Part shown: piece after piece, positions 31,498 through 38,472 of the stretch
Layout of the letters: each line of letters begins with the position of its first letter
Numbering within the stretch: the first letter of the stretch is position 1
Origin: Gemmatimonas sp.
Lineage (GTDB): Bacteria > Gemmatimonadota > Gemmatimonadetes > Gemmatimonadales > Gemmatimonadaceae
Direction of reading: 5' to 3'
NCBI GenBank assembly: GCA_021154285.1
Contig: JAJKIV010000163.1
Span: 1-38,472, forward strand
Length of the DNA: 38,472 nt
Made by a program: the position numbers and the translations under genes
The notes under the pieces: model-generated
Databases searched by the model: none
Seen by the model: only the letters and a program-made list of their open reading frames with translations
What the model was told of the DNA's origin: nothing

Positions 31498-31907
31498 CAG
31501 AACCCTGCCCACGCGTTCGTGACCAGACGCAGCACCGATTGCTGCGCGAATCGGGTCTTGTAGTCTGCCATGACGTGCTGGACACGGGCCTCGACATCCG
31601 GCGTCACGAGGTGAACGAGCTCGACGACGAAACTCCGTTCCCGAACGAGTTGGCCGTTAGGCGCGCGCCACTGGCCGGCGGCATCCCAGACCGTCGCGCC
31701 TTCTGGAAACGCCGGGGTGAGCACAGCCCGCACGAACCCATTCCAGGCCGAGTCGCTCACGATCGCGGTGTCGCCGATGTTCCGGCCGAAGTAGAGACGT
31801 TCCACGTGCGCCGCCTTGAGGCCGGCCGGTCGATTGGCCTGAACGCAGGCTGCGGCGCTGGCCGCCGTCAGCGCGATGGTGCAGGCACGTAACCAGGGAC
31901 GTGGCAT
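31497..31907 (-). CDS. DUF3574 lipoprotein
   Basis: 136 residues. Signal peptide RACTIALTAASAAAC with lipobox at SAAAC. The mature part is DUF3574: VERLYFGRNIGDTAIVSDSA, then FVRAVLTPAFPEGATVWDAA and GQWRAPNGQLVRERSFVVEL. Members are small outer-envelope proteins of unknown function. It is the first gene of the run to 30029, all joined by overlaps. A 176-base spacer separates it from the divergent AraC gene and shows no obvious promoter. Confidence 0.9.
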   Translation of the reverse strand: MPRPWLRACTIALTAASAAACVQANRPAGLKAAHVERLYFGRNIGDTAIVSDSAWNGFVRAVLTPAFPEGATVWDAAGQWRAPNGQLVRERSFVVELVHLVTPDVEARVQHVMADYKTRFAQQSVLRLVTNAWAGF

Positions 31908-32083
31908 ACGCTTCCACGCTCCACGAAAAGGTCGGCAACGATTGAGTCAGGCGTCGACCCGGCAAGCATACGGGGCGGCATCGTCGGTTACCAGTGCCAA
32001 AAGCTCGGCCGCCAACGCGTCTCGCGAGGGGTTTCGATTTCTTGCTCGTTGATCCATCGGTCGCGTGCGTTTAGCGTCCGTGC

Positions 32084-32935
32084 ATGAATCGGCACGCCGT
32101 TCTGCTCAGGACGCCCGCGGTGGCGCTGGCGGAGTTCGATCATCCCGCCGGGGCGGAGCATTCCGATCCGGATCACGAGGTGTCGGCGCAGGAGTCGATC
32201 AGCTTCGTGGAGGACGGCACGTTCGACGCCCATGTCGACGATGCGCATTGGACGCTCGGTCCCGACACGCTGTTCGTCACGCGTCCAGGGTTTGCATTCC
32301 GCTGTCGCCACATCGACGACGTGCCCACGGATCGATGTCTCACGGTGTCGTACTCGGAGCACGCGGTCGAAGACCTCATGCGCGTCGACCTGCCGCCGCT
32401 TCGGCCACCGCTCGTTCGCATGTCCGCGCGGCGGCAGTTCCTGCGTCATCGCCTACGCTCGTGTGTGGCCGGAGATGAGGTGCGGCTCGAGCTGCTCGCG
32501 GGCGCGCTGTTCGAGTCGGTCACCGCAAACAGGCCGTCGGCGCCGGCGCGGATGGAGACTCAGCTCACGCCTCTCATGCGGCGCATCGAGCGCGCGGTGC
32601 AGCTGATCGAGACCGACTACGCCCGTGCGCTCACGCTCGGCGACCTCGCGTCGGCTGCGGGACTCAGCACGTTCTACTTCGCGCGCGCGTTCCAGCGATT
32701 CGTCGGCGTGCCGCCACATCGGTATCTCACCGGTGTTCGGCTCCGTCACGCCGCGAAGATGCTCGACCAGGGCGCGGCCGTGACGTTCACGTGCTACGAG
32801 GTGGGGTTCGGATCGCTGAGCCACTTCGTCACCGCGTTCCGCAAGCGCTTCGGTGTCGTCCCATCGGCCGTACGACAAGGCCGCCACGTACACGCGCTCC
32901 GCGCGGGGTTGTCGTCGCCGTCCTGGACGGGCTGA
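32084..32935 (+). CDS. AraC-family transcriptional regulator
   Basis: 283 residues. N-terminal cupin-like ligand domain (ISFVEDGTFDAHVDDAHWTL, DTLFVTRPGFAFRCRH) and C-terminal AraC double HTH: RALTLGDLASAAGLSTFYFA, RAFQRFVGVPPHRYLTGVRL, and VTFTCYEVGFGSLSHFVTAF (consensus SxFSRxFKxxxGxxPxxY is visible as FVTAFRKRFGVVPSAV). It is likely to sense a small molecule and control a nearby gene; the divergent DUF3574 operon and the DinB gene downstream are candidates. A repeat follows the stop by 5 bases. Confidence 0.93.
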   Translation: MNRHAVLLRTPAVALAEFDHPAGAEHSDPDHEVSAQESISFVEDGTFDAHVDDAHWTLGPDTLFVTRPGFAFRCRHIDDVPTDRCLTVSYSEHAVEDLMRVDLPPLRPPLVRMSARRQFLRHRLRSCVAGDEVRLELLAGALFESVTANRPSAPARMETQLTPLMRRIERAVQLIETDYARALTLGDLASAAGLSTFYFARAFQRFVGVPPHRYLTGVRLRHAAKMLDQGAAVTFTCYEVGFGSLSHFVTAFRKRFGVVPSAVRQGRHVHALRAGLSSPSWTG

Positions 32936-32940
32936 GAATC

Positions 32941-32961
32941 GGGGTCAGAGTCAAGTTTCAT
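32941..32961 (+). repeat. GGGGTCAGAGTC repeat unit
   Basis: GGGGTCAGAGTCAAGTTTCA followed by TCATTCCA aligns with the GGGGTCAGACTCC arm at 17601-17628 (GCATCACTCCA). It begins 5 bases past the araC stop and has no inverted partner here. Confidence 0.6.
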
Positions 32962-33087
32962 CATTCCAACGCAGGCAAGAACCCGAAAGCATTTCGATCG
33001 CGCGCCGGATAGGTTGGCCGTGCCTGACGCGAGGGCGTTAGGTGCAAGGCCTTCGGGCCACGACCTTATCCGAGTGGAGATCCCGTG

Positions 33088-33510
33088 ATGCGCGACGTGC
33101 TGGTGACCCGGTGGTCAGAGATCGGCGATAAGATGATCAGGCTCGCCGAGGAGTTTCCGGAAGATCGATACGATGCTCACCCCGTGGCGGACGTTCGTTC
33201 GTTCGCGGATCAGCTGCGTCACGTGGCGTTCTGGAATCGCTATGTGCAGAAGACGCTGCGTCGAGAGGAAGCCGACGGGCAAGCGAACGAGCTGTCGCGG
33301 ACGAGCTACCCGACGAAGGCGAAGATCCTGAAGGCTCTGCGCACGACGTTCGACGACGTGGCGAAGGAGCTGGCCGGGATGAACGGCAGCGCGACGACCG
33401 CGGACGCCGACACCATGGTGTCGTTCATCGAGCATGGCGGGGAACACTATGGCCAGCTCGTGGTGTACGCGCGCCTCGCTGGGGTGGTCCCGCCGGCCTC
33501 GCGAGCCTAG
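33088..33510 (+). CDS. DinB-fold protein
   Basis: 140 residues from ATG 33088; a GTG at 33085 is also possible, with GGAG at 33076-33079. Helices start RDVLVTRWSEIGDKMIRLAE, with the first His in RSFADQLRHVAFWNRYVQ and the second site in TMVSFIEHGGEHYGQLVVYA (HxxxHxxQ). The length is typical of the small DinB class. Its stop TAG and the stop of the convergent permease gene share the sequence CTAG (33507-33510). Confidence 0.88.
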   Translation: MRDVLVTRWSEIGDKMIRLAEEFPEDRYDAHPVADVRSFADQLRHVAFWNRYVQKTLRREEADGQANELSRTSYPTKAKILKALRTTFDDVAKELAGMNGSATTADADTMVSFIEHGGEHYGQLVVYARLAGVVPPASRA

Positions 33511-34307
33511 CGCTCAGTGAGCGCGGTGCCGAGCGTGTTGCAGCACAACACCGTCAGGAAAATGAGCGCGCCGGGGAAGATGCCTAACCACGGCTCCGAC
33601 GTCATCGTCGTCTGCGCCTGATACAGCATGTTCCCCCAGCTCGCGGCGGGCGGCTGCACGCCCACGCCGAAGAAGCTGAGCGCGCTCTCCAGCAGGATCC
33701 CGCGGCCGACCGCGAGCGTGGTGGCCACGGCGGCCGTGGGCAGCACGCCAGGCAGCACGTGGCGCACGACCACGCGTGACGATGCTGCTCCCACCGCGCG
33801 CGCGGCGGTCACGAAGTCGTTTGCCTTGATCGACTGCACTTCGGCGCGGACGACGCGGGCCGTCTCCATCCACCCGGCAGCGCCGACCAGTAGAACCAGG
33901 ACGGCAACGTTAGGTGCGAGAATCGCCGCGGCAATCATGAGGAGCGGCAGGCGCGGTATTGCCAGCATGGCATCCGTGATCCGCATGAGAACAGCGTCGA
34001 TCCATCGACCGGTCCAACCCGCGGTCGCGCCGATCGCGACGCCGAGGAGGACGCTCACGGCGGCCGACACGAATCCGACGGCGAGCGAGACACGCGCGCC
34101 AAACAGTACGCGGGTCAGTAGATCGCGCCCGAGCTCGTCGGTGCCGAACCAGTGTGAGACAGAGGGTCCGGCGCGACGATGCGCCAGGTCGAGCGCGTCG
34201 AACGCGAACGGGGAGATCACAGGAGCCAACGCGGCGAGGACCACGAGCGCGATGAGAGTCGCGCCGGCGATCACCGCCTGACGAGGAAGCCGGGTGGTCG
34301 CTCGCAT
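33507..34307 (-). CDS. dipeptide/oligopeptide ABC transporter permease, DppC-type
   Basis: 266 residues from ATG 34307, just at the stop of the upstream permease (TGATG). It has about six helices, starting RQAVIAGATLIALVVLAALA, then the DppC hallmark HWFGTDELGRDLLTRVLFGA, and the cytosolic EAA loop ANDFVTAARAVGAASSRVVV-RHVLPG, which contacts the ATPase. The end LTVLCCNTLGTALTER is near the usual length, although family members often run to 280-300. No DppD/F ATPase genes are in the window, so they must be elsewhere. Confidence 0.92.
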   Translation of the reverse strand: MRATTRLPRQAVIAGATLIALVVLAALAPVISPFAFDALDLAHRRAGPSVSHWFGTDELGRDLLTRVLFGARVSLAVGFVSAAVSVLLGVAIGATAGWTGRWIDAVLMRITDAMLAIPRLPLLMIAAAILAPNVAVLVLLVGAAGWMETARVVRAEVQSIKANDFVTAARAVGAASSRVVVRHVLPGVLPTAAVATTLAVGRGILLESALSFFGVGVQPPAASWGNMLYQAQTTMTSEPWLGIFPGALIFLTVLCCNTLGTALTER

Positions 34308-35251
34308 CACGACGCGTTTCTCGTGCGGGGATCGAGCGCGTGCACCGCGACGTCCGCGAGAAAGCTCAGCATCACCACGGCCACCGACGCGCACATGAGA
34401 AACGCCATGAGGACGGTGTAGTCGCGCTTGGCGAGCGCCTCGGTGAACAGGCTCCCGATACCGGGCCACGCGAACACGCTCTCGGTGACGACAGCGCCCG
34501 ATGCCATGATCGACGCGTCGAGCAGCACGACGGTGGCGAACGGCAGCAGCGCATGCCGCAGCGCGTGTCGCAGGACGATCCGGGTCTCGGTCACTCCGCG
34601 GGCACGCGCGGCGTTGGCGAATGGCTGCGCGAGCGCGAGTCGAACCGACCCGCGCAGGTAGCGCGACCAGCCCGCCGCGTGCGCGACCGCGAGCACCGTG
34701 ACCGGCAGCACGAGGTGAGCGAGCCGGTCCGCGAGTCCGCCGCCGATGAACGACGCACGCCCTGACGACGGCAGCCAGCCTAACGTGTTACTGAACAGCA
34801 GCTGGAGTACGAGGCCGAGCCAGAACACGGGAACCGACAGGCCGGCAACGGCGCCGATGCTGGCGGCGTGATCCACGCCGCGTCGCATCGCTGCCCCGAC
34901 ACCGACGCCGATGGAGACGATGACGGCAACGACGGTGGAAATACCGACGAGCTGCAGCGTGGCCGGAACGCGCTCGAGCATGCGTTCGGTCACAGGACGG
35001 CCGTCGGCGTAGCTGTAGCCCCAGTCGCCTCGGACGAACGACGCCAGCCACGACAGGTACTGGGCGCCTAACGGCTTGTCGAGGCCCATCGCGCGTTTCA
35101 ATCGCTCGATGTCTTCGGGGCGGACGTTCGGGTTGTCGAGGTAGAGGCTGAGCGGCCCGCCCGGTGCGGCGTGGATCAGGCCGAAGACGAGCAGGGAGAT
35201 GATGAGGAGCAGCGGAACGGCCTGCGCGAGGCGTCTAGCGGCGAAGGACAA
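34307..35251 (-). CDS. dipeptide/oligopeptide ABC transporter permease, DppB-type
   Basis: 314 residues starting at TTG 35251, as no ATG or GTG fits the expected FAARRLAQAVPLLLIISLLV start. It has the DppB pattern: APGGPLSLYLDNPNVRPEDI, GLDKPLGAQYLSWLASFVRG, then DWGYSYADGRPVTERML; later the EAA loop FANAARARGVTETRIVLRHA, and the C-terminal WPGIGSLFTEALAKRDYTVL. Together with the DppC-type gene it forms the membrane channel for peptides. A perfect palindrome separates it from the binding-protein gene upstream. Confidence 0.93.
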   Translation of the reverse strand: MSFAARRLAQAVPLLLIISLLVFGLIHAAPGGPLSLYLDNPNVRPEDIERLKRAMGLDKPLGAQYLSWLASFVRGDWGYSYADGRPVTERMLERVPATLQLVGISTVVAVIVSIGVGVGAAMRRGVDHAASIGAVAGLSVPVFWLGLVLQLLFSNTLGWLPSSGRASFIGGGLADRLAHLVLPVTVLAVAHAAGWSRYLRGSVRLALAQPFANAARARGVTETRIVLRHALRHALLPFATVVLLDASIMASGAVVTESVFAWPGIGSLFTEALAKRDYTVLMAFLMCASVAVVMLSFLADVAVHALDPRTRNAS

Positions 35252-35269
35252 GCGGGTGACTGGGTGTTG

Positions 35270-35326
35270 GTTTCAAGGGGTCAGAGCCCTTGATCCGGCG
35301 GATCAAGGGCTCTGACCCCTTGAAAC
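35270..35326. repeat. 57-nt perfect palindrome of the GGGGTCAGAG family
   Basis: 28-bp arms (35270-35297, 35299-35326) around a single G. Each contains CAAGGGGTCAGAGCCCTTG, the same core as the arms at 27502-27527. The stop of the binding-protein gene (TGA, 35303-35305) is within the right arm, so the element encodes the last seven codons. It separates the binding-protein and DppB genes. Confidence 0.85.
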
Positions 35327-36976
35327 GCCGGTTGGGCCGAATTCCCACTCGTGTACGTTCCAGAACGGCCCCGCATTCGTCGGGTTGCCCTTGAAGTTGC
35401 GCAGCGACGCCGGCACGGCATCGATCTTCGCGGTGTTATACAGCACGAGCTCCGGGACGAGCGCCGCGACGCGTCGCTGCGCCGCACGCAGCAGCTCCGC
35501 GCGTTTCGTTTGGTCGACCGTGCGATCGGACGCGTACAGCACGCGCGTCAGGGAGTCGTCGGCGAAGTAGTTGATGTTTCGCCCGGCCGGTGGCGTCCGG
35601 TCGCTGGCGAAGACCAGCGTGATCTCCGGGTCCGCGCCGGACTGCCACCAGTGCAACATCGCGTCAAAGTCTCCGCTGAACCACACCGAGCTGATCGTCG
35701 TGCCGTCGATGAGCTTGACCGACGCGTTCACGCCCACGTCGCGGAACTGCCGCTGGAGTGCCTGCGCGACGTTCTCGCGGATGGCGAAGCCTGCCTGTGT
35801 AATGAGCGTGAACGCGAGCGGGTGGCCGTCCTTCGCTCGCATCCCGTCGGGCCCGCGCTTCCAGCCCGCTTCGTCCAGCAGGCGATTCGCCGCCGCCGTG
35901 TCGAACGGGTACCGCTTGACGTTAGGCTCGTACGCCCACGACAGCGGCTGGATCGGGCCGTCCACCGTCGTCACCAGGCTATCGAGGATGGTTCGGACGA
36001 GCAGCTCGCGGTCGATCGCGTGCGCGAGCGCCTGACGGACGCGCAGGTCCTTGAATGGCGGGAAGTGTTTCTCGTTCAGCGTCACGTGCTCATAGCCATT
36101 GCCGAGCACCTGGTTGAGCCGCACCGACGGGAGCGCGCGGAGCTCGCGCACTTTATCCCACGGTACGAGTGCCACGAGGTGCACCTCGCCTGACTTGAGC
36201 TGGTTGATGCGCGTGGTCGTGTTCGGGAGGAAGCGAAAGAGAATGCGGTTGATCTTCGGGTAGTCTGGGCCTCGCCAGTAATCGTTGACCTTTTCGAGCA
36301 GCACGTACTCGCCGGTCTTCCACTCGACGATGCGGTACGGGCCTGTGCCCATCGGGTTGCGATTGTAGTCGTTCGCCTTGTCGATGTTGCGGCCCTCGAG
36401 CAGGTGCTTCGGCAGCGTGCCGCGGAAGAACTGCATCTGATAGGGTGCGTACGCTTCCTTGTAGTGCACGACTGCGGTGAGCGAATCCGGCGTGTCGACG
36501 GACGCGATTCGGTCGAAGCCGTCAGTGCTCTCGGGTTTCCAGTCGCCCTTGTTGATCGCATCGACGGTGAACTTCACGTCCGCGGAGGTGTGCGGCTTGC
36601 CGTCGTGCCACTTCACGCCGGGCCGGAGCTTCCAGGTGACGTCCATGCCGCCATCGGGGCGCATCACGACGTCGCCGTTCTGAATCGTGGGAATCTCGGC
36701 GGCGAGCACGGGGACGGCGTTCATCTTCTCGTCGTTCGTGACGAGCCCCTCGACGACGCAGGACTGGATGTCTTCCAGGATGTGCGTCGCGTAGCGGTTC
36801 ATGGTGTCGGGCTCGCGGTCGTAGCCGACGATGAGCAGGTCGTTGGATGGCGCGGCTCTGCCAGCGTCCTTTGCGCAGGCGGCGACGGCGAGCATTGTCA
36901 TTCCGAGCGTAGCGCCGAAGGCGCGGAGGCGCCTGCCCTGAGGAGCGCCAGCGACGAAGGGAGGAATCACCATCAT
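35303..36976 (-). CDS. peptide-binding lipoprotein (SBP_bac_5, DppA/OppA type)
   Basis: 557 residues from ATG 36976. Lipoprotein signal RRLRAFGATLGMTMLAVAAC with lipobox AVAAC. The SBP_bac_5 body: GYDREPDTMNRYATHILEDI, GMDVTWKLRPGVKWHDGKPH, TSADVKFTVDAINKGD, MGTGPYRIVEWKTGEYVLLE, RVRQALAHAIDRELLV, and a C-terminal lobe with FDAMLHWWQSGADP. It captures peptides (or similar) for the two permeases. The start overlaps the DUF885 stop by 4 bases (ATGA). The signal-peptide codons consist of the dispersed repeat at 36896-36968, and the last seven codons lie in the palindrome at 35270-35326. Confidence 0.92.
   Translation of the reverse strand: MMVIPPFVAGAPQGRRLRAFGATLGMTMLAVAACAKDAGRAAPSNDLLIVGYDREPDTMNRYATHILEDIQSCVVEGLVTNDEKMNAVPVLAAEIPTIQNGDVVMRPDGGMDVTWKLRPGVKWHDGKPHTSADVKFTVDAINKGDWKPESTDGFDRIASVDTPDSLTAVVHYKEAYAPYQMQFFRGTLPKHLLEGRNIDKANDYNRNPMGTGPYRIVEWKTGEYVLLEKVNDYWRGPDYPKINRILFRFLPNTTTRINQLKSGEVHLVALVPWDKVRELRALPSVRLNQVLGNGYEHVTLNEKHFPPFKDLRVRQALAHAIDRELLVRTILDSLVTTVDGPIQPLSWAYEPNVKRYPFDTAAANRLLDEAGWKRGPDGMRAKDGHPLAFTLITQAGFAIRENVAQALQRQFRDVGVNASVKLIDGTTISSVWFSGDFDAMLHWWQSGADPEITLVFASDRTPPAGRNINYFADDSLTRVLYASDRTVDQTKRAELLRAAQRRVAALVPELVLYNTAKIDAVPASLRNFKGNPTNAGPFWNVHEWEFGPTGVSRGQSP
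36896..36968 (-). repeat. dispersed GATTCCTC...GGAATGACA repeat inside a coding region
   Basis: On the minus strand this runs from GATTCCTC (36968) to GGAATGACA (36896). Its right part (CGCCTCCGCGCCTTCGGCGC followed by TACGCTCGGAATGACA) matches 4385-4419 in all but one position. It makes codons 3 to about 27 of the binding-protein gene. GATTCC/GGAATGACA-type repeats are common in bacterial spacers, so finding one as a signal peptide is unusual. Confidence 0.8.
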
Positions 36977-38472
36977 CCCGGTAGAGGGCCCGTTCCCTCG
37001 GTCAGCATGCGAGCAATGAGAGGCACTGGAACCGACCCATAGCCAAGCAGCTCCCCGTGAAATCGCCGAAGAGAGAACCTCGGCCCCTCACGTCGCTGCA
37101 TCTCGGTGCGCAAATTGTGAATCCCTTGCGTGCCTAACCAGTACATGATTGCCGTACACGGAAACATCGAATTCTTGACAGTCTCTGCTCGTGCGGCGTC
37201 CGCGCTCATGCCCACGCGTTCGCTGTAGAACGCCATGGCTTCGGTGAACGACATGGTGCCCTGATGAAACTCGATATCCACAATCGCGCGCGCGAGCATG
37301 CGCACGCGCGTGTGCTGCTCCGACACGCGCTCGAGCGGGGTGGAGAACCCGAGCTCCTCCATGAGGTCGGTGGCATAGCACGCCCAGCCCTCCGCCATGG
37401 TTCCACCGCAGAACAAGCCGATCCGGTTCGCGCAGTCGACCGCTGCCACCTTGCCCACGCGTGATCGCTGCTGATTGTAGGCGAACCAGTTCTGCACGTG
37501 ATGGCCGATCGCGCCGTGATGAACGACATGATTCAACTTGATCGTGCTGTTGTTCCAGGTGCGGAGATGCTGCTCGGCCGCCGCCGGTTCGCTTGGTAAG
37601 GGCGGGATGACGTAGTCGACCGTCGTGTATGGGTCGAACGGGGCGGGGGAGCGGTAATACAAATAGTAGAGGTATGGCGCGGCGTCGGCGGTCCATTCGG
37701 GGAAGGGCACATAGCGAATCGGCCAGTCAGGCCAGCTCACGACGTTCGCTTTCTCCGCATGCTCCCGGCATGCACGCCACGTGTCGTCGAATGCCTTGAA
37801 GTACTCGGTAGCCGATGGACGGTCGGCGGCGAGCTGCGCCTGCGAGTCCTGCCAGGATCCGGCCGTGGAGCGAGCCATGACGTCGAGCTCCGACCGGGCG
37901 GCGTCGAATCGTTCGCGCAACTCGGCAAGAAGGTCGGCGCGGGAGCGCAGGCAGAAGTGACCGCGAGACAGCAGCAGATCGAAGAGATCCGGCCCGCATG
38001 ACATTGCCGATTCAGGCGCCTCCGGCTGCGAACGCAGCCACTCGGCAAACTCATGAAGGTGCCGGCTTGCTGCCGTGGCGGCGTTGAGTAGTTCTGTCGT
38101 GCGTGGCGTCGAAAGGTCCAGCGCGGCAGTCCACCGCTTAACGCCTTTCCCGAGAAGCACGGTCGCGCCCTCGCAATCGCGGGCGGCGCGGTCGACCCAC
38201 CGCCGGGGCAGCGGCGTCCCGACACGATGACCGAGGAAGCGAGCAGTGCCAGCTGCTCGAGACGCCGCGGCGTCGGACCGCGCTTCCGGCGACGCGAAGT
38301 CTCGAATCATCAGCGCGACGATCGAGAACACCGCCTCGCCGGTCCACAGCGCCGGATTCCCCCTCGGCCCGTGGAGGCTCGCATTCTCCGCACGCTGGAT
38401 CTCGAGGAATCCGCGCGCGAGTTCGGCGTCGAGCAGGTCCGGACTGGTTCGAAACGCCGCGGCGGATGCCGG
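36973..38472 (-). CDS. DUF885 family protein (putative peptidase), N-terminus cut by window edge
   Basis: An open frame runs through the window edge (500 codons seen). Visible DUF885 features are LARGFLEIQRAENASLHGPR, the central PDWPIRYVPFPEW, and the metal-type motif KLNHVVHHGAIGHHVQNWFA followed by GTMAEGWACYATDLMEELGF. Canonical DUF885 members have HExxPGHHxQ; here the Glu of HE is His (HHGAIGHHVQ). The EGWA motif remains. It is distantly related to M32-like/gluzincin peptidases; substrate unknown. The stop overlaps the start of the peptide-binding lipoprotein by 4 bases, suggesting peptide hydrolysis linked to uptake. Confidence 0.88.
   Translation of the reverse strand, partial: PASAAAFRTSPDLLDAELARGFLEIQRAENASLHGPRGNPALWTGEAVFSIVALMIRDFASPEARSDAAASRAAGTARFLGHRVGTPLPRRWVDRAARDCEGATVLLGKGVKRWTAALDLSTPRTTELLNAATAASRHLHEFAEWLRSQPEAPESAMSCGPDLFDLLLSRGHFCLRSRADLLAELRERFDAARSELDVMARSTAGSWQDSQAQLAADRPSATEYFKAFDDTWRACREHAEKANVVSWPDWPIRYVPFPEWTADAAPYLYYLYYRSPAPFDPYTTVDYVIPPLPSEPAAAEQHLRTWNNSTIKLNHVVHHGAIGHHVQNWFAYNQQRSRVGKVAAVDCANRIGLFCGGTMAEGWACYATDLMEELGFSTPLERVSEQHTRVRMLARAIVDIEFHQGTMSFTEAMAFYSERVGMSADAARAETVKNSMFPCTAIMYWLGTQGIHNLRTEMQRREGPRFSLRRFHGELLGYGSVPVPLIARMLTEGTGPLPG

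Noticed and set aside
33507-33510. Shared CTAG as a special signal
   Set aside because: The overlapping stop codons of two convergent genes are a chance consequence of TAG being followed on both strands; no further structure.
1-38472. tRNA, rRNA or known riboswitch
   Set aside because: I looked for cloverleaf-type arms with CCA-like ends and known conserved riboswitch cores and saw none; a covariance-model search would be decisive.

Overview
This is a GC-rich chromosomal stretch (about two-thirds G+C by eye) carrying 51 supportable protein genes, nearly all on the minus strand, and no rRNA, tRNA or CRISPR array that I can see. The gene content suggests a soil-type Gemmatimonadota or a close relative: an ADOP-type duplicated permease, an ECF sigma factor overlapping a membrane Ser/Thr kinase, a DUF4403 lipoprotein, several DinB-fold enzymes, a creatininase-family protein and a DUF885 hydrolase. 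The assignment is inference from gene content and composition. No plasmid, phage or integrase gene is visible.

Layout. 1-3509: end of a small membrane protein, then a regulatory block (kinase, sigma factor, receiver-like AraC protein, DUF2007 protein). 3671-9296: hypothetical and envelope genes, macro-domain hydrolase, lipoprotein signal peptidase, DUF4403 lipoprotein, zinc-ribbon membrane protein. 9387-14197: a tightly packed five-gene operon read right to left (SLOG protein, ornithine cyclodeaminase-like, Thr/Ser dehydratase-like, acetate kinase, Ca2+/H+ antiporter). 14252-20743: cyclophilin lipoprotein, ADOP permease, then a compact operon (hypothetical, DinB, creatininase, Tag glycosylase), and ExbD. 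20947-23320: the main plus-strand block, ending in a divergent marR / VOC pair that shares a perfect operator-like palindrome. 23334-27458: O-methyltransferase, DUF6188-like protein, L,D-transpeptidase, cupin, homoserine dehydrogenase, membrane protein and an OsmC-family gene with an in-frame UGA. 27636-31907: a run of small accessory genes (three DinB-fold proteins, an isolated EF-Tu domain-III-like protein, DUF2199, DUF4279 and DUF3574 proteins). 32084-33510: AraC regulator and a fifth DinB protein on the plus strand. 33507-38472: an operon with a DUF885 hydrolase, a peptide-binding lipoprotein and two Dpp/Opp-type permeases, plausibly for uptake and hydrolysis of peptides.

Four features stand out. 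(1) The OsmC gene has UGA exactly where the second catalytic cysteine is expected, and the conserved frame continues for 21 more codons, so it is a selenoprotein candidate. (2) The 7-mer CGTTAGG/CCTAACG occurs 35 times, in several reading frames, on both strands, in spacers and at stop codons. (3) Two kinds of dispersed repeats sit just after stop codons: GGGGTCAGA palindromes (one a 79-nt perfect palindrome) and elements built from tandem 7-bp units with complementary ends. (4) One of these repeats encodes the signal peptide of the peptide-binding lipoprotein, and another supplies its stop codon.
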